A stretch of DNA of 64,000 nucleotides from Coleophoma eucalyptorum (GCA_026120035.1 JALRME010000036.1:62001-126000); one strand, 5' to 3'; positions 25,176 through 37,354 are shown, counted from the stretch's first letter. Program-made: numbers and translations. The notes: generated by a model not told the origin, from the sequence alone.

Positions 25176-28100
25176 TCATTTACCCTTCTGATTGACAGCC
25201 TTGGCGGCTTTGCATCTGCTATATTGTACATACCGTAATACTAGAGTCTACTTACGGTCGGGTCTTGTACTATCAGGAGCTCGCCTGAGAACTCCTGTGC
25301 TCTCCTGTGCTCTCCTGTACTGTCGCGTCAGCATTCCACTCCTCACTTCACCTCACTGCATTGCACTGCACTGCACCGCACTGCACACTGTACGGCCCTC
25401 CCGAGCCCACTCATCATCATTCCCTCTTTATCATTGCTCTCGCTCAATGCCAAGTGAAGCATCAAACCGACCCACGAATCTGTTGAAGCGACTGCACCAC
25501 CGCATGGTACATACCCTACTATTATTGTCGGTGCCTGGTGGTGGTGACTGTGGGGTAGGGCCAGAAATGCATGCCCAGCACGACATCCCCCCTTGCCATG
25601 TGACAAAGTAATTCCCCTAGCGACAAACAACCTAAAACTCGACGGGTTTGGGAAGGGGAGTCGTGGCAAGTCTGACAAACGAACGTCGGAGGCGATGCTA
25701 TCCGTCGACGCCAGAGTTTGAATTTGCATTATCGACGATTCGCTTCTTTGTGCGGCGGTGTACGCGACAGCTTTTTGCCTCTTGCGGTTGCAGCTCGAGA
25801 CGACTACGTGAGCCTACCGGCGCGTCTAGAGCCTCATCTAATGTCCAGTTCCGTCCTGTGAACATTTCCAACCATCGTGCGCTTGGCCTAGGTGTGCGAC
25901 CGACGGCCCTCTGCTCTCCGGATTTTCTCTTCCCTCGCCTTCGCATCACTAATGTAAGTTGCAGTACGTACCATCGCTGATGGCCTGCCTCATCAGCAGC
26001 ATCAGCATCAGCATCAGCGTCTAGCAGACGACACGGTGGAGTGGGCCGTGGTTTGTCCGTCTGATGAGTACCGTACTCCCGTAAATATTAGATCTGATTT
26101 GGTCCTTGGATTGAACCGTCCACCCGCAGCCAAACACAAGCCGAGGATTACGAAAGCCCGCGGTGTCACTACTGTCATTTCCTCGTCCTCGTCGTCGTCG
26201 TCGTAGTCAATGATCACCACCTTTTTACAAAAAAAGGAAAAGAAAAGTAATCAGGCTACGAAACAATTGGTTCTCCTTGCGAACCATTCATCTCGAATCC
26301 CCCTCCTGCCCCCAACCCAGCAAAAACTCCAAAGTTTCTTGGGTGACAGCAACCCAAGGCCTCGTCGCCGCCACGGTATCCTGTCTCTTCATCTCGCACT
26401 ATGCTGATCGCGGATGATATTTGGGTCGCGACGATATCGACATCAAACTCTAACTTTTCTCAACTGATGATGGCTTCCGATCCTTGGCACAGGTTTTGCT
26501 TGGAACTTGTCAGCCGAGACCATCGATTGCGCGTTCAAATCCTAACGGTGTTTGCTTGTCTGTCTCGCTTAGGTTTCAATTTTAACCTTCAATTTTCCTG
26601 GTCCCTTTTTTGCACCGCTTGCTTCCACTTGTGCCACGAGTCTCGTTTGCGGCTTGGACAGCTTCTTGATCCAAGCTCGGCTCTTCCACTGTCGCTCTCG
26701 TATCCTTTCCGAATTTCCCTGTCCCGGATAGAGAAGGGGGAAAAAATAGGTGTTCATGAACTGAAAGTGGATTCCCACGCCCGTCGTGGATACAGTACAC
26801 GTGATGCGAGTGGGAGATTAGATGAGGTAGGTGCGTCACCACCTTGTCTCAAAAAGAGAGAGCGCGAGAGGAGCTTGAGATTGAAGGATAACGACTCAGC
26901 CTTCTCGTCCTCACCCATTGTCTCGCGCTAACAAGAAAATGTCACCCACTTCATCAATTCTATACTTCGTATTCCTACCTGATCTGCCACCTACTACTTA
27001 CTTCACCGGCATCCAGAGCCGAAAAGGGAGATGATGAAGATCCGGCGTTACCTACGAAGGGGAAGAAAAAAGTCTCAGAAATTCAATAATATCTTTCGGT
27101 GCCTCGTGTGTCCGTCCACCGCGGCTCTTCTTTTTACCACCCCTCCCCGATATACGTCCACTCGAAATTCGTCCGGTGCCGTTCCTCTGCCAATTTTGAA
27201 CCTTGGCCCCCGCGATACCGATGCGGCTTATACCAATATCATCATAAGTTATCGAATTATGATTTTCTCTCTACCTTCCCTTCAGCTCTCAAGCCCTCTC
27301 TCTCCCCATTCGACCTTATTAGACATATAGCCCGGGACTAGAACTAGACTTAGACGAGACACCGCCGCCGTCTGATAAAGATGTTCAATAATTATTCCCT
27401 TCTCTGGTGATGTCTGGTCCCCCCTGCGCGCCTCAGGGACAGACCACGCAGAACAAATTAGACTTGTCTGTCCGCCTTGCACGAGAATGACTTGGGCTTC
27501 TTCGCGGAAGCTCGGTTGGTCGGAGAGTCGAGGAAGGGCAGGGGGGAGGGGGGAGAGTTACGGCTCGCTTAGGGAGCAGCTCTGTAACGCAAGGGACACG
27601 CGTAGGGAGGGTAAGTGTGGACGGACATTGATTCAGTGGTTTTGGAGCAGAGGATGGAGGTCGGCGTGATCTTCGTCCGTCGCCGTATCGAGACAGGTAA
27701 CCTTGGGAATGACATACTTCTTGCACATGAGGAGGATGAGGACGACGAGCAAGAGCCGCAAGGCATGCTGGACCTGGCAAACTCAGTATTATTGGTTGCG
27801 TCGTAGTTCGGATGAAAAAACTATAATGGACGTCCTATGCGGCTCATATTTGCTTTGGGATGGGCGACCATGCTTTGTGTTCGCGAAGATTAAAGCATAC
27901 ATGCCTGTTTACTCTATAGGCAACAGGAGAAACATGAACATACTATATCTTTATATGCAACCCTATTTCATTACGCCTTTGGCGTCTGTCTGGTACATAT
28001 CGTGATCAACGAAACAATATCCCCCCCCCCCTCAAAACACCCCTTTTCCCACAAGTTGTACAATCCAAAAACCAAACATGTAACCCCCCCCCTCTGATTC

Positions 28101-28266
28101 GTTATATTCTCTTACACCTACTCGTACAGCCTCCCCCTGGCAATCATCTGGAACCAACTTACATCATCCGATCTTCAGGATCGGCAGCTAAAAGTTGTAC
28201 GCAACCAACTCGTATAAAAAACCACTTTACTTCATCCCATCTTATTTCCCTGGCCCTTCCAACGTC

Positions 28267-28413
28267 ATGAATTCGTCAGGGGCATCCACAGCGCTGCATG
28301 TGCATGAACTCGATCCACGAATTGAAAAACTTCCTGGTGGGCAAGATGCAAGAGTAGACGACGAGCGACCCGTTCGTTTTGATACCTTTGGCTTGAAGGC
28401 CGAGAGCATTTGA
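28267..28413 (+). CDS. Possible 48-aa small ORF with TATA box
   Basis: The ATG at 28267 follows a TATAAAA element (about 28212-28218) and a pyrimidine-rich leader (CTTCATCCCATC...), the arrangement expected of a fungal promoter. The frame gives a charged 48-residue peptide beginning MNSSGASTALHVHELDPRIE and ending GLKAESI. No signal peptide or known domain is seen. It may be a small gene, the first exon of a noncoding RNA, or chance. Confidence 0.25.
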   Translation: MNSSGASTALHVHELDPRIEKLPGGQDARVDDERPVRFDTFGLKAESI

Positions 28414-28761
28414 GGAAGAGCGAAAGAGTAAGATTGAATGGTGAAGATGGGCCTGGTTGACTTTGTTTTTGATCTTTGTGTGTTAGTTAGTAAGGTCCTA
28501 AAGAAGGTAGAGATTGGAGAGACTAAACCTACTTAGTATTTAGATATGATCTTTCTGATTTTAGTCCATGATATTGTAGCAGTGATGGTAGCGATCGCTA
28601 AAGATCTCCTCTAGTTCACCACCAACAACGCGCTTTTAGTGATATCTAAGAAATTGAGGTTCATGCATTTTCCCTTGATGAATATCCCTATTTGCTAGCA
28701 TATCCAATAAGTCTCTGACGAGCAAAGCTCGTGTATTATTCGTCCCTGGTATAGAATCGTC

Positions 28762-31419
28762 CTACTTGACGAAGGCTTGCCAGAACTCTGCACAATCTGT
28801 TCATGATCAGGCTCAGGTTTTCAGAGATCCCATGCGGTAACTTCTCGACGTGACATTCTTGAAGTTCGAGAGAGAAGACTTACCAGAGGTCTCATAGAAT
28901 TCAATCACCAACCCTTTCATGCTCCTCCCAGGCTTCTCAACGGCCGGGATGGTAGAAGAAGATGCCGCATTGGGATCCAAAGAGACAACGCTCGAGATAC
29001 TTCCTTGTGTACTCCTCCTTGAGAATCCTGGGCTGGTATTGGAGAAAGAAAGGGATCTTCCATCTCGACTATCAAGCGTAAGGATTTTGGAATGATTTGG
29101 TTCTGCTGGGGGTTTGAACGCCGTTACTGTGTTTTATTGCACCCATCAGCATCTACGGAAACCTAGGAAACAAAATCCGAGAACATAATGGTGAGGAAGG
29201 GGACGAGATATAAAAAGGTGAGAGAGGTGAGGGGGGGGGGGGCTTACCAGGCCATTCTACAAAGTCAGGTTTGAGATCCTTGGATTTCCGGAAATAGAAG
29301 ATCGACCTCTCTCTTGTGACGGGATCATAAAGGATTCGGACTGTACTCAGTAGACATTGCACGTCTTTTTCTTTGCTCTTGATTCTTTGAACGTTCTTCC
29401 AGCACTCTACCTCCTTACCCAAGAGCTCGTTCTGGAAGGAGAGAAAATCTAGGTCTTGTCAGTTTACTGCAGCTTTCACTTCCTGCCCGCGTCGTCATCT
29501 TGGTTACGGAGACTAGTCATGGTCGTACGAACCTTTCACAGTGTTGAAAGTATATATAGGAGGAACATGATATCGATAAGTTTTGTGGGTATCCCATCGA
29601 GTGATTTTGAGGCTATGCGAGCCTTGAAACTGGATACGAAATCGGTGATGTTTATCGACGTGTGTATTGTCCAAGAACGGTTTCATAGACGTGCTCATTG
29701 GCGCTGTCCGACTAGTGTCAACAGAGTGCCGTATCTCAACTAGTCCGTCAACGCTGTGTGATACTATAGATTGCACCTCTCCATTCTCAAATCTGCTGAG
29801 TGAGTAGACTTGCGCCTTTTGAACTTCGTTGCTGTAGGCCCTTGATGGTGTCAGTTTACTTGAGAGAAAGACGGGGTGTGATGGGGATCCTACAGAGTGA
29901 CCGCAATGCTCGTGGCCAAAGGACTAGAGGCTCGTACAGGAGATGAACCTGTGGATGAAAGTCGGTGGGAGGAATACTGAGACGCAGGCCGAGTTGGATA
30001 GAACCCATGACTAGTATCAGGACTATGTGGAACACCACCGGTGTATGCTGATTGAGGAGGAGACGAAGAAAGAGGAGACCGAGTTGGATGGAATCCGTGA
30101 CTAATATCGGGAGTCTGACGAACAGTATCAAAGTGAGCTGGCTGTGGAGGTGAAGAAGAGAGGGGAGATCGAGATATAGATTCCCTCGGAGACGAAATCG
30201 AGATCGGTACAGAATTCTCAGTGCTTTCTGCCATCGAAGAGTGACTGAGTCGATGTCCTGGGGGGTGCAATATCTCACGCTCGATTCTTTCGCCCAGTAG
30301 ATTCCACGCTTCGAGCTCTTGCTGCAGGGTATCCTGCGCTCCCGCCATAGAGTGTAATGCAGGAAGATCTGGGTTGGGGATTCCGACTGTATCGCCAATG
30401 TGGTTCCGCATGTCACGAAGACGGTCAATCAGTGAAACTACAGAGGTGACACTGCTTTCGGTAGGCGTAGAGCTAACCACCGAATCGATCGTCTCGACTC
30501 TACGCATGGAGAGATTCTCTAGTCTCTGGGACAAGATCATCTGATCGCTGGGGTTGTAGGCGGGGGTGAAAGAAGAATTAGCACCCGAAGCAGGAATTGC
30601 AAAGCTTGAGTTGCCTTGGAATAATGGCCGGTCAAGCCACGGCGAAAAATCGGTCTGAGGCTGGGCCTCGATCATTCTTAATGGTTGTGGTGGTAATAAT
30701 GCTTGTTGAAACTGGCGAAGCATTGGATAGTCCAATTCATCTGGTTGATTCCGTGGCTCAAGGGGGTAGGTTATTCTCTTCAGGTTAAGAGTAATAAGAG
30801 ACACGAGGTCAAGATGTGAAGACACGAGCTTCAGATTCGTAGAAAGCAGCTCTGAGTTTCTGGAGCTTGGACTTGTTAGAATTCCCGAAGCAAAGGGATT
30901 GTTTTTTTATACTTACTGCAGATCTTGGACTAGGTAATGGGTATTGGCTGCCATGTCATGTGTCGAGGCAACGACATCGTAGGTGGCTAATTGAAGATAT
31001 AGTTGCAACTTCTCGCGAAGTCTGGAGACTTCCTTGCGCTCTAGCGGCCACGAGACATGTTGATATAGAGATATAACTTGCTCTCGCGAGAACGAGACTT
31101 GTTTCAACCAAGTCGATCGCCCCTCTCGTGAAGCTTGCGTTCTGGGATTGGCGTTCTGGATCAATTGCATATGTCTCTTGATAAACTTCGTACACTGGTT
31201 CCTTAAATCCGCATGAGATGCCGCAAGACTCGAGGTGATTTTTGCATCATCTTTGCGCTTTTCCCAATCCTCGAGGCATCCTATAATTTGCGAGAATTCC
31301 TCAAAGAATTTAGTAGCCTCGACTCTAGCGTTCAATGGTCCATCAGAGACTGCGGTCCAGATATTCCAGACGACGGTAATTCCAGCTATGACATCTCCGG
31401 CCGACCAACCGAAACTCAT
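28762..31419 (-). CDS. Large protein with STAND/NLR-like helical N-terminus, no NACHT
   Basis: Six exons (31419-30917, 30859-29894, 29831-29533, 29448-29248, 29126-28884, 28796-28762) join in phase to give 748 aa. Introns are 57, 62, 84, 121 and 87 bp. The ATG at 31419 starts MSFGWSAGDVIAGITVVWNI. Residues 1-168 are helical and resemble the N-terminal domain that fungal NLR/STAND and ankyrin proteins carry before their NACHT domain. Residues 170-490 are Ser/Pro-rich, with a 30-aa unit in tandem duplicate. Residues 490-748, spread over four small exons, form a compact-looking domain (FLSFQNELLGKEVECWKNVQ; ILYDPVTRERSIFYF) that ends FWQAFVK. The last acceptor could also be 9 nt further on (28787). 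No nucleotide-binding domain is visible. The link to NLR-type recognition is inferred from fold resemblance only. Confidence 0.8.
29989..30168 (-). repeat. Tandem 90-nt coding duplication in the STAND-N-like gene
   Basis: Two adjacent 30-codon units (30168-30079 and 30078-29989) encode SPLSSSPPQ...SHGFHPTR and SPLSSSPPQ...SHGFYPTR. They share ends and differ in the middle, so the duplication is not brand new. Confidence 0.85.
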
Positions 31420-32412
31420 CTTGGTTCGATGGCTATCACACTTACGTGTGACCCATATAGAGGTGCTATAGATGCTGAAAGGGAGAGGCGGAATGTAAGG
31501 TAGGTGGACTGGCCTGGGGAATGCTTGCTGGCAATATCAGTACCGTCGCTCCAGGGAGGTTGGTACTGAACTAGCTGATTTCAGCAGCTTGCAGAACAAC
31601 AATATCGCGTGAGAAGCATATATACATCTAATACCCCCCAGTGACCGTTTTAGAAGAGGAATTCACATATAGATCATATCTGTCCTTGAGCTTGACCTGC
31701 TTTTTTCCCTGCAGAGCAGAAGTTGGTTGTACGAAAGAAGCGATAAACGTGCAACGCTACCCTCCGCCCGAGGGAAATCAGCACATCTTGGTCCCAAGAT
31801 AGTATTTCCGGAGCACGTCTGCCTGTTGGATTGAACGACAGCCCTATTTTTGCATCTATGCAGCCTCCTCTATTGGGCGCATGTCTGGAAAATCACGGTT
31901 GATATCTCCTGCTCTCGAGCTCTTGTCGCTCCTATGAACTCGAGCGAACGGCCCACGTGTGTGGGTGGTGCCAATAGGAAGCCGTCCCTGAGCCGGACTC
32001 AGCCTTACCACCACCATCATTGGGTTGGTCGTAAAGAGGAATGCGAAGGAGGTAGAGGGTCGTGTTCACACCACGGGTTCGTCCCATATGCAGACCAAAT
32101 TGCAATAAACTTAATGCCGCTAAGTCAGGACTCTTTATTCACCGATCTTCAGGACCAGATCGTGGGGATTACTGAAGCGAAACCCCCTATCAGCTGCCAG
32201 CGCTCGGTGTGAGCAATCCAGTGGTAAATGCCTCATCACCCCAAGGTACACCAGAACCATCACCTTGGCTTTAGTGACTCGAAATATGTCAGGTGTTGGT
32301 CACTTGTTGCTCAGCCTCACCCAGCCTCTATAGCGGCAAAAGATTCCATTAAGTCCTGAACCCCCCCTCTCTATATTTCTTGTATCAAAAGAGAGACAGA
32401 GACAGAGAAAAA

Positions 32413-32449
<37 letters not shown>

Positions 32450-32624
32450 TGTGTGTCTCGTCATTCTTCAGCTCGTCGATTTCAATAATGAACCTGCAAA
32501 TATCTTTGTCGCTTCTCGAACTCCCGTCCTGAAGACCCTAACACATTATGCTCGTGTGAAGATAGATACCTATCCAACTATCGACGTACCATCACAAGGC
32601 TGTCAATCACCAATACCGCCCAGA
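31420..32624. promoter_or_regulatory. Divergent promoter region with CACGTG and GA-rich leader
   Basis: Separates the STAND-N-like gene (minus) from the phosphate transporter (plus). A CACGTG E-box lies at 31954-31959, about 665 bp before the transporter ATG. It is the core of the site bound by Pho4/NUC-1 regulators in fungal phosphate regulons. A GA-rich tract (about 32387-32448) just upstream suggests a long transcribed leader. Regulation by phosphate is an inference. Confidence 0.4.
32387..32448. repeat. GA-rich tract
   Basis: Imperfect (GA)n with short A-runs and GATA interruptions, about 60 bp, ending roughly 180 bp before the phosphate transporter ATG. Confidence 0.85.
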
Positions 32625-34928
32625 ATGGTTCTTTGGGGTTTCCGGTGGTTCAAGCTGTTCCTAAACCCTTATGAGAGTGATGAATTCGAGCACATAAAGG
32701 TGACTCGCATGCAGTAAAAGATCTCCTAAATCAAATCCCTCTAACCAATACATAGGAATCTGACCGCAGAAACTACATCATCGGCAGACTTGAGACCGCC
32801 GAATTCTCTGAATGGTCATGGGTAATTGTAGTCGCCGGAGTAGGTTTCTTCACGGACGCATACTCTATCTTCGCCATCAACATGGTCGTGCCGCTCCTCG
32901 GCATTGTGTACTACGGAGGGACGCTGCCGCATAACTATGAGACAGCTCTCGGCGTGGTCACATTGGGAGGCTCAATAATTGGAGAGATTGGATTTGGTCT
33001 TGCTGCTGATCTCTGGGGCAGACGGAAGATGTATGGTCTCGAGTTGATCATCACTATCGGCGCCACGCTTGGGGTTGTCATGTCTTCGAACGGTACTGAA
33101 GGCTCTATGTCTGTGATAGTATGGCTTCTTATATGGAGATTTGTGCTTGGGATCGGTATAGGAGCCGACGTGAGTTTTTGATATCCTAATCCTGCCTCTC
33201 CTTCATCGCATTTACTAACTCAAGGTCAATAGTATCCACTTAGCGCTGTAATTTGTGCAGAGTAAGTTCATTGTTCCGAACTAGATAAAAGCGAGTCAAT
33301 AACTTCGTCAGGTTTGCCCCCAGCCGTATGCGAGGAAGGATGCTCACGTTGGTTTTCGCATGCCAGCCAGTGGGTCAACTTGCTGCAACTCTAGTCACCT
33401 TAATCGCAGTGGTTCGACAAAGGAATAGCATACCACCACATGCTACACCAGCGAGCTGCGATTCTGAATGTATAAGGACTCTCGACTCCATATGGAGATG
33501 GATCATTGGTGTGGGAGTGATTCCAGCAGTGATCGCATTGTGGTTTCGCTTGACCATTATCGAGTCTCCAAGGTACACAGCAGATGTCGGCAGAGATACT
33601 CGAAAGGCAGCCTCAGAATTGGACAGATACCTGTTGTCGCAAGAGGAATCTGTAGTAGCATCGGCAATAACCATACAGCAGTCAAGAGAGTTGGACCATT
33701 TGACACGACAGGATTCAGTCGAAGTGGGAAGCATTGGAGATTCTGATAATGAGGAACCTCCATATAATGATGGTCATGATGTCGAACGAGTATCTACCTC
33801 AGAGGACAAGCCACCACCTGAACCGTCCTGGCAGGATTTTAAGCAGTACTTCTGGCATGACGGGAACCTGCGCACCCTGATAGCCACATCTTTATGCTGG
33901 TTTTTTGTCGACCTACCTTTCTACGGACTTGGTATGAACAGCTCCAATATCATCACTAGAATCTGGTGGGGCAGAGACCCATCCCCTCCAACAATATACG
34001 CCGCCTTGATCTCCAACATTTGGCAGAGCCTGATCATTGTTAGTCTTGGGGCTCTGATTGGAGTTGCGATCACCTTCGTAGCTATAGACAAACTCGGGCG
34101 TCGAACTATTCAGATGATTGGATTTTTTTGGCTCTTCATTCTGTTTGTCGTTATTGGAGGCTCTTTCAATCACTTGTATGAAGTTAAAGGACAGGCCGCG
34201 ATCGTCGTTTTATATATTCTCTGCCAAATCTTCTTCAATTTCGGTAAATTTAAACTCCTATGTTCTTGCGGTGCTCGTTATAGCTGACCAAGATATTCCT
34301 AGGGCCAAATACAATTACATATATAGTATGTTGCTCGTTTCGGATAGCAGAGTTTTCTGGAGGTACTTGCTAACATCGTCAGATTTCCGCAGAACTCTTC
34401 CCAACACGCTACCGGGGCCTCTGTCATGGAGTATCAGCGGCATTTGGTAAACTTGGCTCTGTACTTGCACAGCTGTTTCTTGCCTATGTCAAATATGGAC
34501 CGAATGAGTATAACTACAAGAATGTGCAACGCTGGCTCCCATATTCTCTTTTGATGTAAGTTGCGTTCTCCAACATAGCAAGATGCTTGGCTATTCAGGA
34601 CTGAGAATGGAAACTTATTATTTTGTAACTTAGATTTTCGTCCTTTATGCTCTGTGGGCTAGTAATGACCATATTTTGGATCCCAAGAGTAGAGCACGGA
34701 CCTGATGGCGCAGTCAAGACACTCGAAGAATGGGAACTTGGCAGAGAAAAAAATGGGTTTGCAGAAACGAGGGCTGCGAAATTATTTGCACGGCTGTACA
34801 AGGGAATAGCATGTACGCTCGATACATTGTATTTGTGGCTCGACAAAATGATTGGAGGAGACGAGGCAGAAAAGAGGCAATTGGTAAAGGAGCAAACAAG
34901 AATGCGGGAGCTAGCGCAAGCTGAGTGA
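32625..34928 (+). CDS. PHO84: PHO84-type inorganic phosphate:H+ symporter (MFS)
   Basis: Plasma-membrane phosphate uptake carrier with 12 expected membrane segments. Seven exons: 32625-32699, 32756-33169, 33233-33261, 33312-34243, 34303-34325, 34383-34555, 34634-34928. They give 646 aa in consistent phase. Family signatures are GFFTDAYSIFAINMVVPLLG, GFGLAADLWGRRKMYG and GIGIGADYPLSAVICAEFAP; the last is split between three exons and has Ala where relatives usually have Gly. Further signatures are SPRYTADV, WFFVDLPFYGLGMNSSNI, DKLGRRTIQMIGF and SAELFPTRYRGLCHGVSAAF. A long acidic cytosolic loop (about residues 275-335) separates the two halves. Two exons are tiny (29 and 23 bp). The N-terminus (MVLWGFRWFKLFLNPY) is slightly unusual and an upstream start cannot be excluded. 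Whether this is the high-affinity form cannot be told. Confidence 0.9.
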
Positions 34929-35792
34929 GCATTGGAGCGTTGATTTCAACAGAAGTTGGAACACGAATGAAGACTATAATATTGCCATAAATAGCAGCTC
35001 TCTTTATTATATTGATTTTTAGGAGTTTGTGCTCCATTGATTTCGTGGTTCTTCCACAGAATAAATATATTCGACTTGCTGGAAAAGATACTAGACAGAT
35101 ATATATGACGTAGCATCCACCTTTGGCTAAGATTAAAAGCAGGCGATATGAAATTTCATCTTCTTGCTTTTCGAAGTTGCCGTTAGTATGGAGCAAAGAC
35201 CAAAGGCTAAGAACGTTGCAAGTGCTAGCTAACAAAAAAGACAATCTCCGACAGTAAAATACTTCATATACAGCATGATGACCACTCTTTCTGACTTGAG
35301 CGAGAAGGCACCAAGAGAAAATGAAACAACGAGGCTGATCATGATGACAAGGCAACTTCCAGGAGTCAAGTCTAAATAAAACAGAGCGAATTGGTAAAGA
35401 CATATTGAGTAAAAGGCAAAAGGGTTGAAGGGATACGATACCTCTGTATGTTGACTTCGGCCGACTTTGGGGACATTAGACATCGATCATAATTACCGAG
35501 AATCCAAGAATTCCCTCTCTTGATACGTTCTTTGATGTCCCCCAAGGCTCTGTCCTGATGATATTCCTGATGCTCTTCGCGTGGCGAAGAGACGGAAGTT
35601 CGCAAGGTTTGCGAGGCTGAGCTTTTAAAAAACCATACGCGCAAGGCTGAATTTAGCGTCTTTTAGTAGCCCTCGCTAAACCCACAACAATCTTTTGTGC
35701 GAAATCCCCGAGTTAAAGAATCTTGAACAAAGATCATCGCCAACCACGACCGACCGAATTGAACTCAACACCCCCGATCAATTCGAATAAAC
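34929..35792. other. Intergenic region upstream of RPS2
   Basis: Holds the transporter 3' region and the RPS2 promoter. A perfect hairpin sits at 35573-35591. An A/C-rich leader precedes the RPS2 ATG. No further gene is supported. Confidence 0.6.
35573..35591. repeat. Perfect 8-bp inverted repeat, 3-nt loop
   Basis: CTCTTCGC and GCGAAGAG flank GTG, about 200 bp upstream of the RPS2 start codon. It could be a palindromic factor site or an RNA hairpin. Confidence 0.7.
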
Positions 35793-36722
35793 ATGGCTGA
35801 CAGAGGCGGAGCTCGTGGTGGTGGATTCGGATCCCGTGGTGACCGTGGAGGAGACCGTGGAGGAGACAGAGGACGTGGACGCGGACGTCGTGGACCTCGC
35901 CGTGGTGCCAACAAGAACGAGGAGAAGGAATGGCAACCAGTTACCAAGCTCGGTCGTCTTGTTAAGGACGGAAAGATCAAGTCCATGGAGGAGATCTACC
36001 TCCACTCTCTGCCAATCAAGGAGTACCAGATTGTCGACTTCTTCTTGCCAAAGTTGAAGGATGAGGTTATGAAGGTATGTGGTGCTTAGGATGATTGCAT
36101 AAATCGTCGCAGTCGCAGTTTCTATGCGCAAACTTTCTAACGTGTTTGCGCCTCCAGATCAAGCCAGTCCAGAAGCAAACTCGTGCCGGTCAACGTACCC
36201 GATTCAAGGCCATCGTTGTTATCGGTGACTCTGAGGGACACGTCGGACTCGGAATCAAGACCTCCAAGGAAGTCGCAACTGCTATCCGTGCTGCCATCAT
36301 TATCGCCAAGTTGAGCGTTCTGCCAATCCGAAGAGGTTACTGGGGTACCAACTTGGGTCTTCCTCACTCCCTCCCAACCAAGGAGTCCGGAAAGTGCGGT
36401 TCCGTTTCCGTCAGAGTAAGTATCTTCTTTTCAGATTTGCGCAATATTTTACTGACCCTCGTAGCTTATCCCAGCTCCCCGTGGTACCGGTCTCGTCGCA
36501 TCCCCAGCTGTCAAGCGTCTCCTTCAACTTGCCGGTGTCGATGATATCTACACTTCCTCTTCTGGATCTACCAAGACCCTTGAGAACACTCTTAAGGCTA
36601 CTTTCGTCGCTGTTGGCAACACATACGGATACTTGACCCCCAACCTGTGGAAGGAGACCAAGCTTATCCGAAGTCCTTTGGAGGAGTTCGGTGATGTTCT
36701 CCGTGCTGGAAAGAGATACTAG
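35793..36722 (+). CDS. RPS2: 40S ribosomal protein uS5 (RPS2)
   Basis: Small-subunit cytosolic ribosomal protein near the mRNA entry channel. Three exons (35793-36074, 36158-36415, 36465-36722) with 83- and 49-bp introns encode 265 aa, normal for the family. The N-terminus is an RGG-rich tail ([20 protein letters not shown]). The S5 double-stranded RNA-binding domain follows ([40 protein letters not shown]), then the conserved C-terminal half ([37 protein letters not shown]). Both introns lie between whole codons. The codon choice is C-ending and uniform, as expected for a highly expressed gene. Confidence 0.98.
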
Positions 36723-37354
36723 ATGTTGGGTTTCGGTTCTGGGGCATGCGTTATGGGGTTTTTATGTGCACAAAATTAAGCCATGTTCCGTAGCTTCGAC
36801 TAATGAACTTTGAGCTTCCTTTCCAAGTCAATACTGATTTTTGGGCTGTCTTCAGTGCGCAGGTGTACAAAAGTCACGCACTTAGTCGTGCCAAAGGATG
36901 CCGATCACTAAAAGCAAGCCTTGTCTCATTTGCCTTTCCATATTTTTGAACTAGCTACTGCTGGGCTGCAAGTCCACTTCGTGATGGAACATCCCTGCTT
37001 TCTACGAGTATCGAGGATTAGTAGAGTATGCTAAACATTACGCATCCCTTTCTGATGTTTGCAATGCATGGTGCTTTGGCTGGAAGTCGAAGTCGCGATT
37101 GTCCTACTGGAGCTGTTCAATTGCAAGTTCTATTTGGCAAGAGCACACCCATGGATAATTTCCACCCATAAAAGCTTCCCTTCCTCATCCTCTCTTCCTT
37201 TTCCTTTCATGGCTTTACCCTTCCAACGACAACTTTGTTTCAATTTTGGAGTTTTGGACCTTCAGATTGTGATACCAATTTTGATCTCTCCCTGTCCATT
37301 CATCAACTCTCACTCACCTCACTAAGTTTATTGCTCTTTGGCTTGGTCGCTAAT
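36723..37354. other. Intergenic between RPS2 and secreted-protein gene
   Basis: About 630 bp. The downstream half is C/T-rich (TTCCTTTTCCTTTCATGG and similar), probably the promoter and leader of the next gene. No other feature is seen. Confidence 0.6.

Larger units (their letters stand above)
23785..28761. other. Gene-poor, repeat-rich region, about 5 kb
   Basis: No firm gene. The first 1.8 kb is full of simple repeats: GAA (about 24221-24238), CAG/TAG (about 24399-24434), CACTC (about 24640-24716), CTGGTA-type (about 24984-25032) and CTGCA-type (about 25340-25390). A perfect hairpin lies at 25149-25175. ATCAGC repeats (about 25991-26019) and several C-runs (about 28020-28031, 28087-28094) follow. 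Long frames such as the poly-Leu one at 23818-24519 arise from the repeats. One small ORF with a TATA box (28267-28413) is listed separately. Confidence 0.6.

Noticed and set aside
36075..36157. Possible intron-encoded snoRNA in RPS2
   Set aside because: The 83-bp intron has a GATGATT resembling a C box but no D box or terminal stem, and it is too short to host a usual snoRNA with flanks.
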